NCBI RefSeq assembly: GCF_022867795.2
Contig: NZ_CP107006.1
Location: 4,960,001-5,024,000 of the forward strand
Reading direction: 5' to 3'
Length of the DNA stretch: 64,000 nt
From: Chitinophaga horti
GTDB taxonomy: Bacteria; Bacteroidota; Bacteroidia; Chitinophagales; Chitinophagaceae
The notes under the pieces were generated by a model. That model made no database searches, was not told the DNA's origin, and saw nothing but the letters and a program-made list of their open reading frames with translations. Below are positions 26,716 to 35,931 of the stretch, piece by piece; the first letter of the stretch is position 1, and each line of letters opens with the position of its first letter. A program made the position numbers and the translations under genes.

Positions 26716-28512
26716 TTAAAAAGCCAGCACCATCGTATGGCCCGAGCGTGCTTTGCTTAAATGTTTCACCACCACGTCGGTGATTTGACGGCGCAAGACG
26801 GGTTTTACAATATACTCATCCGCCCCCAGCGCCAGCATCGTTTCCTGCTCTTCTAGTAAGGCGTTGGACGATAAAGCGATAATCGGCACGCGATTAAATT
26901 GCGGCAGACTACGCAGGATGCGGGTCGTTTCCTTTCCATCCATTACGGGCATTGCCATATCCAGGATGATCAGGTCGGGCACCTTAGCGGTAGCTGCAGA
27001 TATACCTTCCAGGCCATTGGCGCAAGTGGTTATTTCCAATCCTAACGGCAGCAGGAAGCGCTCGAGGATCATACAGTTCATTTGTTCGTCTTCGATAAGC
27101 AACACTTTTTTACCTGCCAGCGACGGACGTAATTCCTCATTGCCGGTCTGCACATCTTCACAAACCTGCAACGGCATCCGCACCCGAAACACCGACCCCA
27201 CGCCCGTTACACTTTCCACACTTAACGTACCGCCCAACTGCTCGGCGTACCGACGCGTAAGCACCAGCCCTAAACCCGAACCCTTATGATCAGACGATAG
27301 CCCCAATTGCGCAAACGGCTTAAACAACAAGTCGCGTTTTTCCGGCGGAATGCCCGGGCCACTATCATGCACCGCAATCGACAGGACACCCTCTTGTGCG
27401 TCTACTGTCAGCAACACCGCGTGTCCGCGCGGCGTTACTTTGATCGCATTCGATAACAGGTTATTCAGAATGCGCGTTAACCTCGACTGGTCCAGCATAA
27501 TACACTCCGGCAACACACCGTTGTTTTGCACGTCGAGTCGCACACCGCTCATATTGGCGATGTTACTGTACGTGTGCGTCAACGGCTGCAGCCAACGCTT
27601 CAGCGAAACCGGCTCGGCATGCAATTCATCGCCTTGCCCCGCTTCTATCTTCGAAACCTCCAGCACATTGGTAAGCATACCACGCAGGTCGTGGCTGTTG
27701 CAATAAATATCTTCAATAATCTGCCTGGCACCGTCGGGCATTTGTACTTCCCGCGTTTCCTGCAGTAATATGTCACTTAAACCGATAATCGCATTAATGT
27801 AGTTACGCGTTTCGTGGCTGGTTTCGCTGAGGTAACGCGACTTTTCATAACTCGCTTTTTCCAGCGCCGCGGTCCGCTCTTTTACCTGCGACTCCAGTTC
27901 TGCATTATAGCGTTCGAGCCAGGTATTTTGCCATTCCACTTCTTTTTGAAGCTGATCGTTACTGCGGCAATGAAAAGCGATGGCCAGTACACACAAGGCA
28001 AATACGACCGACATGATCAGCCAGCGAAAGAGATGCTGCGTGTCGGCAGGCAGGGCCAGCGGTTGCAGCAGGCCGGTACTATAATTTACCTCCAGCAATA
28101 CCACACAGGCGACGGGCAGCAGCGAACAGGCGAGGATCATTTTAAGGTCCTGCACCTTGAACGACAACATGGCTACACAAATAGAGAACACGGCAAACAA
28201 TTGCACTTCGGCCAGACTGCCGAACATTATGCCATAATACAGGATGATGCCCGAGAACAACACCTGTAGTCCCACCTTGGCAGCCATGTATAGACCGCTC
28301 TTGTTCAATAATATAATGGAAAAGAAAAATGGACTGAATAAAAGCGCGGGGTACAAAATACCCGCTTCACCGGAAAGTGCATAAAATAGTATACCATACA
28401 ACACGACCAGCGCGCCGCAAAGGAAGCTGATGAAGTTTACGATACGTACTCTTTTCGCTTCGTATTTATCTAATCCGGGATGTATGCCTGATGCCAGCAG
28501 CTGTGTTAACAT
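26716..28512 (-). CDS. Membrane hybrid histidine kinase with C-terminal receiver
   Basis: A 598-residue protein. Roughly six transmembrane helices lie in residues 25-180, with no large periplasmic domain. A coiled coil (about 185-228) leads to a HisKA domain with phosphoacceptor His233 in SETSHETRNYINA, a variant of the usual SHEIRTPLN. The ATPase domain has ILNNLLSNAIKVTP, DSGPGIPPEKR and GSGLGLVLTRRY. The receiver (about 465-585) has LLIEDEQ, LIILDMAMPVMDG (phosphoacceptor Asp) and YIVKPV. No DNA-binding output is present. It probably senses a membrane or intracellular cue and may feed a phosphotransfer partner elsewhere. It is divergent from the 29108 sensor gene. Confidence 0.92.
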   Translation of the reverse strand: MLTQLLASGIHPGLDKYEAKRVRIVNFISFLCGALVVLYGILFYALSGEAGILYPALLFSPFFFSIILLNKSGLYMAAKVGLQVLFSGIILYYGIMFGSLAEVQLFAVFSICVAMLSFKVQDLKMILACSLLPVACVVLLEVNYSTGLLQPLALPADTQHLFRWLIMSVVFALCVLAIAFHCRSNDQLQKEVEWQNTWLERYNAELESQVKERTAALEKASYEKSRYLSETSHETRNYINAIIGLSDILLQETREVQMPDGARQIIEDIYCNSHDLRGMLTNVLEVSKIEAGQGDELHAEPVSLKRWLQPLTHTYSNIANMSGVRLDVQNNGVLPECIMLDQSRLTRILNNLLSNAIKVTPRGHAVLLTVDAQEGVLSIAVHDSGPGIPPEKRDLLFKPFAQLGLSSDHKGSGLGLVLTRRYAEQLGGTLSVESVTGVGSVFRVRMPLQVCEDVQTGNEELRPSLAGKKVLLIEDEQMNCMILERFLLPLGLEITTCANGLEGISAATAKVPDLIILDMAMPVMDGKETTRILRSLPQFNRVPIIALSSNALLEEQETMLALGADEYIVKPVLRRQITDVVVKHLSKARSGHTMVLAF

Positions 28513-29107
28513 ATCTGGGGAATTACGTGAAACAGAAATCGAAGGTTTTTCTCTTCGGGTTAAGGATACTGGTCTGCTTTCAGCCAGGGTGATCGGTCGT
28601 TTTTGTCTTTGTTCGGGTTTTCTGAATTAGTTCCTGTTTTAAACTAGGTTCGTCCGGGCTAAAATTAAGAGATTGGGTGTTCTGTTTATTGTTCGTCTAA
28701 AGTTAATGAATTTTTATCAGGTTCTTCAAATACACCTTCATATACGGTAAAATTTAACCTGCGGATTTCACGATTCAAACTCATTGCAAGCCATAGTGAA
28801 GGATTTGAGCGCTAAAGGAACAGGCTGCTGCGAACCGATAGCAGGAGGAAAGGAAATGTTAATGCCTTGTTACTAAGAAACTGCTGCACGACGACTTCCG
28901 GCCTTACTGTTGTTATGGGACTGAGGGCATAGGCCGAGCGATACTCGAAAATATCATTTGTTCCGGAAGCCGCGGTGCAGCAGCAGGGCGGCGAAAATAG
29001 CCTGCCACCCATTCATTTACAAGCAAAATACGATATGCTAATGGTCACTCATACCACATAAACATGTGTGAACTGGCTATTATGGCTAATTTTGCTTATT
29101 CTTACCC
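28513..29107. other. Intergenic region of 595 bp between divergent kinase genes
   Basis: The left part is AT-rich and should hold the hybrid-kinase promoter. A more GC-rich patch at about 28805-29015 contains a 66-codon minus-strand frame with no recognisable motif, which I do not call. It could be a small RNA or decayed gene. No repeat or clear terminator was found. Confidence 0.4.
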
Positions 29108-32100
29108 ATGCTTTTCACCAGGCTATCCACTATATCTCTACTTATCATGCTGTGTTTTACCGCCGGAAAAGCACAGCAATCGTACGTGTATACACATTAC
29201 ACAGTGGAAGACGGGTTGCGCAACAACCAGGTAATTTCTTTACTCAGCGACAGTCGCGGATACATGTGGCTCGGCACCGCCAACGGCCTGCAACGCTACG
29301 ATGGCGTCAGCTTCCGGTTCGTGGACATGCCGTTCAGCAATCCTTCTATTGCCCGCGAAACCGTGCAATGCATGTACGAGGACAAATCCCGCAAAACGCT
29401 CTGGTTCGTGCTGCATAGCGGCGTGGTGGCGTTCGATTACGGGGCCAACAAGTATCATTACTATAAAATTCAACACGGCCACCGCGAAGGCAGCGTGCAG
29501 ATCAGCAGCATCCAGCGCGACAAGCATGGCTACCTGTGGACCGTAAGCACACAGGATAACGCCTACATCTTCGACGAGAAAAAACAGGCGTTTGTACTCT
29601 ACACGCGGTTTTTACCCGAAGCTCCTGGTAAAATCGTGTGTGTGCTGGAGGATGGTGACGATTACCTGTTTGGCACCACGACTGGCATTTGCCGCCTGGA
29701 TTATAAAAAACGTACGTACTATCATAAAGAACATAACCCGAACAGCCTGCCCTACCTGGACGTGCCACAGTTTAACCAGGCCGTTAACAATATGTACCTT
29801 ACGCGGCAGGGCATCCTGTTCGTTAATATTTGGCCGTACGGCTCCGCCGCGCCGTTCCTTTATACATTCGATACCCGGCGTAACCAACTGCACGAGTTTA
29901 CAGACTTTAACGTCGGCGGCCTTCGTAAGACGTTCGAAGATAGTTACGGCAAAACCTGGGTAGCGGGCGATCGCATCTGCCTCTTCGACAGTACCGGCCA
30001 GCTGCAGGAGGAAATTGTGCAGGACCGTAGTACGCGGTTTGGCCTGGACTGCTCTCAGCTTTACGCCATCACCCCGGATAATATGCACAACATCTGGCTC
30101 GGCACCAACAATGGCGTATTTATCTTCAATAAAGAAAAGCAAAAGTTTCATACTGCCCACTTTCCGCCGATCGACAACTTTGTGCGACCCAACTTTGAGC
30201 CGACGGATATATTACAAACCTCGCCCGACAAAGTATACGTTAGTTCCTGGGGGCAGGGATTACTGGTGTACGACAGCACACTTACACACCTCATAAAAGC
30301 CTACCGCCACCCTAACGATGCATTCTTCAATCTTGGCTGGAACCTGCTGCGCGATCGGGAAGGCAACATCTGGATGGCGGCGCAACACGGCCGGTACGCA
30401 ATATTGAATCCTAAGACGGGGAGCATAAAATACGAGCGGTCGGACACGTTCGACAATCGCACCATCCGTTGCATGACGATGGATACGGCGGGAAACATCT
30501 GGATGGGCACACAACGCGGCCTGGTGGTGAAATGGGATGTAAAACAACGGCAATTCACCCGCTACCAGGACAGCCTGTACCACACCAACCAGCCTTTATG
30601 GGGGCACATTATGGACCTGGAGGCCGATCATCTTGGCAACATTTACATCGGCACCGGCGCTTATGGTTTACTGCAGATGGATGCCGCTACCGGGCGCATT
30701 AAAAAACGGTATGGCAAAGACGAACCTGAAAACCGGTTGCCAGGCAACGGCATTCACAACATACAGGTAATGGGCGATACGCTGGTACTGGGCACGATGG
30801 AAGGCATCGCGCTCATCAATACCCGAACGGGCCATATCACTACGTTTACCGAAAAGGACGGGCTGCCCGTCAACATGATAACCAACGTCCAGCTGATTAA
30901 CCGCAACCTGTTTTTTACTACCAACTTCAACCTGGGTAAGATCAACCTCGATAACCGAAAACTGGTGAACTACGGTCGCAAATACGGTATCGTGGAAGAA
31001 GCTTTTGAACAAACCGCCAATCACCGTCTAATGAACGGCCGCATCGTGGTCGGATCGGTGAAAAGCCTCATCAGCTTTGACCCAGATCAGCTTGAGGACC
31101 CGCAGCCGCCGCCGGATGTGCGCATCACATCCCTGCAACTAGGCGAACGGCTCCTCAATGCCGATTCGATACTACTGGAGAGTGATTTACTGCGCTTGTC
31201 ATATAAGGAAGGGCCGCTCACCATTGGTTATAATGCCATGGCTTACCTGGACCAGGATAACATCACGTATTATTATCAACTGGAAGGTGTAGACCCACAG
31301 CCGGTAGTAGCAGGCACCCGCGTGCTAGTCAATTATGCTAACCTGCCGAGCGGCCGCCATACGTTTAAGGTGTGGTGCGAAAACGGGGAAGGATTAGCCT
31401 CCGCACATGTAACTACCTTTATGTTACAGGTGGCCAGTCCATATTACCGCCAGTGGTGGTTTTTTATGTTGATACTGATGCTGATCGCCGGACTGGCCTA
31501 TCTCGGCTACCGCATCCGCATTAACCGGCTTATTGCCACCGAACAGGTGCGCCGCCGCATTGCCCGCGACCTGCACGATGATATGGGATCGACGCTTACT
31601 TCGATCAATATAATGACCACCATGGCCAAACGCAACGTGCGGCAGGACAATCAGAAAACGGAAGATTTCCTGTTGAAGATAGGCGAAAGCACCACCCGCA
31701 TGATGGAGTCGATGGACGATATCGTTTGGTCGATTAATCCGAATAACGACAACATGCCTATCATCCTGGCGCGCATGCGCGAGTTCACGACCAGCATGTT
31801 CGAGGCAAGAGAAATCGGATTTACGTTTCATGCAGATGAAGCCGTCCAACATCTGAAACTCACGCTGGAAAGCCGGCACGACTTCTTTATGATCTTTAAA
31901 GAAGCGATCAACAATATTGCAAAGCACGCCCAGGCCACTCATGTCGACATTATTATCGACTATAAAAAGAAAACGTTGATCATGCAGGTGAAGGACAACG
32001 GGCATGGTTTTAAACCAGGCAGCAACAGTGATGGGGACGGACTATTCAACATGCAGCGAAGAGCCCAGCGCATGCGCGGCAGCCTGGAAATTGCATCGGC

Positions 32101-32146
32101 GCCGGGTAGCGGCACACGCATTTGTTTGCGCTTTCCCACTACATAA
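29108..32146 (+). CDS. Two-component sensor kinase with beta-propeller and Y_Y_Y domains, NarL-type
   Basis: A 1012-residue protein. A signal peptide (about 1-23) is followed by a two-propeller periplasmic sensor with many regulatory repeats such as YMWLGTANGLQRYDG, NIWLGTNNGVFIFNK and NIWMGTQRGLVVKWD (about 25-690). A Y_Y_Y domain lies at about 695-770, with one membrane helix after it (FFMLILMLIAGLAYLGY). The HisKA_3 motif is RRIARDLHDDMGSTLTSI. The ATPase domain contains KEAINNIAKHAQATH and GDGLFNMQRRAQRM. Unlike many hybrid proteins of this class it carries no receiver or AraC domain; the partner is the LuxR-type regulator 53 bp downstream. Such sensors often detect glycan fragments; no PUL is directly adjacent. 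Confidence 0.93.
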   Translation: MLFTRLSTISLLIMLCFTAGKAQQSYVYTHYTVEDGLRNNQVISLLSDSRGYMWLGTANGLQRYDGVSFRFVDMPFSNPSIARETVQCMYEDKSRKTLWFVLHSGVVAFDYGANKYHYYKIQHGHREGSVQISSIQRDKHGYLWTVSTQDNAYIFDEKKQAFVLYTRFLPEAPGKIVCVLEDGDDYLFGTTTGICRLDYKKRTYYHKEHNPNSLPYLDVPQFNQAVNNMYLTRQGILFVNIWPYGSAAPFLYTFDTRRNQLHEFTDFNVGGLRKTFEDSYGKTWVAGDRICLFDSTGQLQEEIVQDRSTRFGLDCSQLYAITPDNMHNIWLGTNNGVFIFNKEKQKFHTAHFPPIDNFVRPNFEPTDILQTSPDKVYVSSWGQGLLVYDSTLTHLIKAYRHPNDAFFNLGWNLLRDREGNIWMAAQHGRYAILNPKTGSIKYERSDTFDNRTIRCMTMDTAGNIWMGTQRGLVVKWDVKQRQFTRYQDSLYHTNQPLWGHIMDLEADHLGNIYIGTGAYGLLQMDAATGRIKKRYGKDEPENRLPGNGIHNIQVMGDTLVLGTMEGIALINTRTGHITTFTEKDGLPVNMITNVQLINRNLFFTTNFNLGKINLDNRKLVNYGRKYGIVEEAFEQTANHRLMNGRIVVGSVKSLISFDPDQLEDPQPPPDVRITSLQLGERLLNADSILLESDLLRLSYKEGPLTIGYNAMAYLDQDNITYYYQLEGVDPQPVVAGTRVLVNYANLPSGRHTFKVWCENGEGLASAHVTTFMLQVASPYYRQWWFFMLILMLIAGLAYLGYRIRINRLIATEQVRRRIARDLHDDMGSTLTSINIMTTMAKRNVRQDNQKTEDFLLKIGESTTRMMESMDDIVWSINPNNDNMPIILARMREFTTSMFEAREIGFTFHADEAVQHLKLTLESRHDFFMIFKEAINNIAKHAQATHVDIIIDYKKKTLIMQVKDNGHGFKPGSNSDGDGLFNMQRRAQRMRGSLEIASAPGSGTRICLRFPTT

Positions 32147-32199
32147 GTATGTGATTGAATAACCGGCTGGCAGCTATTACCTTTATCAAAAATTGTGAT

Positions 32200-32835
32200 A
32201 TGATAAGAATCGTGTTGTACGAAGACAATACCAAACTACGCGAAAACCTCACCTTACTGATCGATGGCTCGGCCGACTTCGAAGTGTGCGGCGCCTTTAA
32301 AAACTGCGACCGTATACTCGGCGAAGTAGCCGAATTGTTACCCGACGTAATCCTGATGGACATTGACATGCCCGGCACCAATGGTATTGAGGGCCTTAAA
32401 CTTGTACGCGCCCAATACCCGCATCTGCCGGTACTGATGCTTACGGTATTTGATGATGACAAAAACGTATTCGAGTGCATCAAAGCAGGCGCAGATGGTT
32501 ATCTCCTTAAGAAAACCACCCCCGAAAAACTTTTGGAACACCTGCGCGAAGTATACAACGGCGGCGCGCCCATGACCTCCTCGGTAGCCAGGCAGGTATT
32601 GGAATTATTCGCCAGGCAGCCCACCGGCGAAAGGCGTGAGCTGTATAACCTTACCGAAAGGGAAAGAGAAGTATTGCAGTTATTGGTAAACGGCTATAGT
32701 TATAAGATGATCGCTGCGGAAATCTTTATCTCGATTGATACCGTGCGTTCGCACATTAAAAAGATCTACGAAAAACTACACGTCAATTCCAAGTCCGAAG
32801 CCGTGGCCAAAGCATTTAAGGATAAGTTGATCTGA
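32200..32835 (+). CDS. LuxR/NarL-family response regulator
   Basis: A regulator of 211 residues. I chose the ATG at 32200 because it begins directly at the receiver (MIRIVLYEDNTKLRENL); a longer in-frame TTG start at 32155 adds an unrelated leader. The phosphoacceptor Asp is in VILMDIDMPGTNG and the Lys in LLKKTTP. The LuxR HTH reads LTEREREVLQLLVNGYSYKM and SIDTVRSHIKKIYEKLHVNS. It is the cognate partner of the preceding NarL-type sensor. Its 3' end overlaps the convergent HipT-like gene by 20 bp. Confidence 0.92.
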   Translation: MIRIVLYEDNTKLRENLTLLIDGSADFEVCGAFKNCDRILGEVAELLPDVILMDIDMPGTNGIEGLKLVRAQYPHLPVLMLTVFDDDKNVFECIKAGADGYLLKKTTPEKLLEHLREVYNGGAPMTSSVARQVLELFARQPTGERRELYNLTEREREVLQLLVNGYSYKMIAAEIFISIDTVRSHIKKIYEKLHVNSKSEAVAKAFKDKLI

Positions 32836-33796
32836 GATGGTGCAATTTCTCCTTAAAAAGCCGCAGGTACTCCTTTTTCAGCGAGCCGCTGAGAAACGAT
32901 TTCTCTACCCAGTCAGCCACTTCATATTCCTTATCCGTCATTGATGCAATAATCGTTTCCGCCCGGCCTGCTGTTAATCCAAGCCTCCTCGCAAAATTGA
33001 CGAACTCCGCCTGCCCGCAAGCTTTAAACTTTTGGTAATAGGAAGATTTATGCACCCCTTCGTACAGCTCCATCGCCATATCCTTACTGCCAGCATCGAG
33101 CAGGCGGGTGCAGGACAAACCATAGGCGGGCGTGAGTGCATAGTCGCCATGTTCGGTACGTTTGATAGAAAAAGAACGAGGGCCCCCGCTACCGTTGGAT
33201 ACCAGGTAATTAAAGAGTATACGTTTAAAGAAGATAGCCAATGCCGGACCATATGCAGCAATATGTTTTTTGATAAGCGCCCCCATATCCTCATACGTTT
33301 GCGGCACCCCTTTCACTTGTTTTTCGCGCAGCTGGTAAAAGTCTTCCTGCTGATAACTGACAAACTCCGGATCAATATCAAAGCGTCTTAACAGCAATCC
33401 CTGCACGTCGTCCTGGTAATAAATGATGGCATTCTTCACCGTGTCGATGTCGAACACATTGGCGGCGATCTGCAGCGTAAGGTGCTCGTTCTCCGTTATG
33501 GCCTGCGCATGTTGTGCAGCCGATGCCGGAGGCATCTTAAGCAGGAAGAGCCCTTTAATACCTTCGCGGGTGAGCGTTAGCTCATCGTCTTCGAGCATGA
33601 GCGAATACTTCGGCTGTGAGCCAGGTATAGCCATCCGCAGCGCCTGCCGCTCGAACCAGTAAGCATCTTCCCCCTGGGGCGATTTAAACGTGAGCACCGG
33701 CGGCACCTTAATGCCATCAAATAATTTACGGCGACAATCACTACAATATGTAATTCGCTTTTGTGGCTTGTAGCAGCCAGGACAAGCACCTACCAT
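32816..33796 (-). CDS. HipT/HipA-like protein with N-terminal zinc ribbon, predicted pseudokinase
   Basis: A 326-residue HipA-C-type protein that lacks the HipA N-subdomain, which is encoded separately by the next gene. It starts with an ACPGC...CSDC zinc-ribbon-like pair (Cys5, Cys8, Cys18, Cys21), uncommon for HipA. The kinase fold is recognisable (ENEHLTLQIAANVF, GLLLRRFDI, FKRILFNYLVSNG). However, the usual NGDxHxKN motif reads NGSGGPRSFS, and PAYDL reads PAYGL. Both catalytic aspartates are therefore missing, and it probably cannot phosphorylate. It overlaps the HipS-like gene by 7 bp. It may have lost toxicity or act as a binding partner. Loss of the residues is seen; inactivity is inferred. 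Confidence 0.85.
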   Translation of the reverse strand: MVGACPGCYKPQKRITYCSDCRRKLFDGIKVPPVLTFKSPQGEDAYWFERQALRMAIPGSQPKYSLMLEDDELTLTREGIKGLFLLKMPPASAAQHAQAITENEHLTLQIAANVFDIDTVKNAIIYYQDDVQGLLLRRFDIDPEFVSYQQEDFYQLREKQVKGVPQTYEDMGALIKKHIAAYGPALAIFFKRILFNYLVSNGSGGPRSFSIKRTEHGDYALTPAYGLSCTRLLDAGSKDMAMELYEGVHKSSYYQKFKACGQAEFVNFARRLGLTAGRAETIIASMTDKEYEVADWVEKSFLSGSLKKEYLRLFKEKLHHLRSTYP

Positions 33797-34110
33797 TCTC
33801 TCACCGTTATTGCCCCGATGGTGTCTGTGCCCGCGGTGCGGATTAATAAAAGGAAGTCATCTTTCGGATCGATGTTCAGCGTTTCCTGCTGCCAGCGCCG
33901 GTTGTCGCCTTCGGCCAATAGTCCTGCGAAAAACGGGAATAGTTCATTGGCCTGATGATCACGCCTGGTTTTGGGCAGCGTGAGGCTGATAGATGGTGCT
34001 GAGGGATCGTTAAAGTAAGGCAGGTCGTAGGAGAAAGTGTATTCCTCGTTGTTGGTTTTTGTTAATGCGCCCGCCAGTTTTTCGTTTAAGTAAACTGCCG
34101 CTTCTGTCAT
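33790..34110 (-). CDS. HipS-like protein (HipA N-terminal subdomain as a separate gene)
   Basis: A 106-residue protein matching the HipA N-subdomain 1: MTEAAVYLNEKLAGALTK, ISLTLPKTRR, ELFPFFAGLLAEGDNRRW and a tail IRTAGTDTIGAITV. In HipBST systems this piece, HipS, acts as antitoxin to the shortened kinase HipT. It starts 3 bp after the HipB-like gene and overlaps the kinase gene by 7 bp, so all three are coupled. Whether it still neutralises anything is unclear given the degenerate kinase. Confidence 0.85.
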   Translation of the reverse strand: MTEAAVYLNEKLAGALTKTNNEEYTFSYDLPYFNDPSAPSISLTLPKTRRDHQANELFPFFAGLLAEGDNRRWQQETLNIDPKDDFLLLIRTAGTDTIGAITVREW

Positions 34111-34113
34111 GGT

Positions 34114-34323
34114 TTATATACTTTGCTTCACGCGGACGATCATTTCCAGACCAAGTGCATCAAATACACTGATCAATGTATGAAATGAAGGGTTGCCCTG
34201 GCCAACTTCCAACAGGTACACCGTTCTGCCCGCCACATCGCCCATTTCTGCCAGTTGTTCTCTTTCGAGGCCAAAACTTTCTCTTCGTTTTCTTACGAGG
34301 TCGCCAATTTCGCGCAAGTCCAT
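34114..34323 (-). CDS. HipB-like XRE-family regulator
   Basis: A 69-residue single helix-turn-helix protein (RKRRESFGLEREQLAEMGDV, GRTVYLLEVGQGNPSFHTL), the normal size for short HipB homologues. It is first in the three-gene cassette and should repress it by binding the promoter. The upstream 278 bp (34324-34601) is AT-rich with several near-palindromic stretches but no operator that I can define with confidence. Confidence 0.88.
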   Translation of the reverse strand: MDLREIGDLVRKRRESFGLEREQLAEMGDVAGRTVYLLEVGQGNPSFHTLISVFDALGLEMIVRVKQSI

Positions 34324-34601
34324 TTTCGTGAATTATTGCGGCGAAAATAACGCTGTCAATTAGCAGTAAATTTTGCTATTCGGGTCTATTATAGAGCAAA
34401 TTGATTATGGAATTATTGATATGAAAACAATTCAGTCATACTACATCCATACAGTATTGAATTTGAGTTACTTTTTGTTATTGAGATAAATTTTCTCATT
34501 ATCAATTAAATTAACATCAAATTGACATGAACGACACTCATATTGATTGTTCTAATTTCGTTTAGCCATGTTAGTTTTGGATCACTAAACTCTCAACAAA
34601 C

Positions 34602-34856
34602 ATGGAAAGTAAATTCATCTTCCACGAAGGACGCCGGCTGGCCCGGCTGCTCGCCGACAAAGAACTGTCGTTCTACCGCTTTTTTACCGATGCGGACATC
34701 GCCCCTGAAAACATGCATCGCTACCTGGACAGGTTTACCTTCGGTGAACTTACCCGGCAAAAATTCCTGCACGGTTTACAGATGACGCCAGCGGAATTTT
34801 ACGGGCGGCCCTGCCAGCCTCCGCCGCCGTTTTGCCCATGGAGCGGATGCCGTTGA
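34602..34856 (+). CDS. Small HTH-like protein, C-terminus probably altered
   Basis: An 84-codon ORF. Residues 1-68 (GRRLARLLADKELSFYRFF; ENMHRYLDRF; TRQKFLHGLQMTPAEFYG) have the spacing of an XRE-like helix-turn-helix protein and typical amino-acid composition. The last 16 residues are a proline- and cysteine-rich string that looks unrelated, and the following DNA is repeat-like, so the true C-terminus may have been lost to an insertion. It is divergent from the HipB-like gene and may share its promoter region. Family assignment is tentative. Confidence 0.55.
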   Translation: MESKFIFHEGRRLARLLADKELSFYRFFTDADIAPENMHRYLDRFTFGELTRQKFLHGLQMTPAEFYGRPCQPPPPFCPWSGCR

Positions 34857-35301
34857 CAGGAGTGACTTTCATAAATTTTTGCCAATAAGGCGGATTCACG
34901 AAGTGGATGAGCATCGCTTCCACCGTCATCGCGATTGAAAGGAAGCGAACATCCGCTCGAGTCTTCGCGACAGTAAGGTTGGCAGCCGCGAAGACGCACA
35001 CGAAAATGGCTTCACTTTGTTCGCCATGACGGAAAGGGAAGCCGCTTCGCCGAAAAGCGAAACTGCCGTACAAGGGTGTGACACAACGGCGGCTGAAAAA
35101 AGTTCAAAAGCTGGCTACATGATTAATAACTGCCAGAAACGACTCCGCCAATATTGAAGACAGGCAGCCATACGTCATTTTCAAATGTATAAACTTCACG
35201 TTTTCATTAACATTATACGCATAAACGAAGATACTAAACCACTTTGGCCGTATATTTGTTATTTAACTGTGGACTAATCAATTAACAACAACGATTATTT
35301 T
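34857..35301. other. Non-coding region with repeat-like DNA
   Basis: About 445 bp without a supported gene. The GC-rich part to about 35095 has short inverted segments and ends in a 21-base sequence (35069-35089) that matches, in reverse complement, the left end of the repeat at 49025 with 20 of 21 identities. From about 35100 onward the DNA is AT-rich and probably carries the promoter of the lipocalin-like gene. Confidence 0.5.
35069..35089 (+). repeat. Terminal sequence shared with the 49-kb repeat element
   Basis: Contains GTGACACAACGG and the flanking TACAAGGG. The same end, inverted, occurs at 49025-49045, and a shorter form at 49465-49478. I see only one end here, so this may be a solo or truncated element. 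Confidence 0.55.
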
Positions 35302-35808
35302 ATGAAGAAGATCCTCCATGCAATCATGGTTACGGGCCTGATGGCCGTCGTGTTCAGCGCCTGCAAATCCAGTAAGTCAGCGCAGGGCCCCACGGCTAAA
35401 AGTGAGAAGAAGAATATTAAGGGCACCTGGGTGTTGAACAACGTATCCTTCGAGGGCGTTCCTAAAACCGCCAGGGTGACCACGGTGTTTAACAACATTC
35501 CGTACAAATGCCTGGAAGGTAGTGTATGGACACTGCCAAACGCCACTGCGAACGGTTCGTACGCCATCACCTCCAGCGAAACCGGCTGCTCGCCCGTGAC
35601 GCAGAACATCGTATGGTCTACCTACGACCGCGACGGCATCGTGTACTTCCAGTTTAAAGAGCTGCTGAGCGGCGTAAAAGCGAAAAACACCGCCGACGGC
35701 TACCGGGTAGAACTGACCACCGCAGGCGATAACGCTATGACCTGGCGCGCACCAGTGACCATCGACGGCACCACCGCCTACATCGTGTACTCTTTGAGCC
35801 GCAGATAA
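35302..35808 (+). CDS. Lipocalin-like lipoprotein
   Basis: A 168-residue predicted lipoprotein (lipobox VVFSAC, Cys at about residue 21). After a short Ser/Lys-rich linker, a beta-barrel-like domain begins at KGTWVLNNVSFEG, the GTW motif of Bacteroidota lipocalin-family proteins. Two cysteines (YKCLEG and TGCSPV) could form a disulfide. It is probably anchored in the outer membrane facing the periplasm. The ligand is unknown. It has its own strong terminator. Confidence 0.8.
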   Translation: MKKILHAIMVTGLMAVVFSACKSSKSAQGPTAKSEKKNIKGTWVLNNVSFEGVPKTARVTTVFNNIPYKCLEGSVWTLPNATANGSYAITSSETGCSPVTQNIVWSTYDRDGIVYFQFKELLSGVKAKNTADGYRVELTTAGDNAMTWRAPVTIDGTTAYIVYSLSRR

Positions 35809-35827
35809 GGCTTTTGAACAATATCTC

Positions 35828-35872
35828 ATCCGGCATACGGCAGCAAAACCGCTGCCCGTATGCCGGATTTGT
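35828..35872 (+). terminator. Strong terminator of the lipocalin-like gene
   Basis: A long GC-rich hairpin (arms about 35828-35844 and 35851-35868, one bulged base, 6-base loop) followed by TTGTATTT on the plus strand, 20 bp after the stop codon. Confidence 0.75.
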
Positions 35873-35931
35873 ATTTCCGGGATAATTCGCGCATTTGCTT
35901 ATCTTTGCCCACCTATTGAGGATTTAGCAAA

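Noticed and set aside
28812..29012. 66-codon minus-strand ORF in the 595-bp gap
   Set aside because: No recognisable motif, no plausible ribosome binding site, and unusual composition; more likely chance.
31424..32005. 193-codon minus-strand frame
   Set aside because: Antisense to the kinase domain of the propeller sensor.
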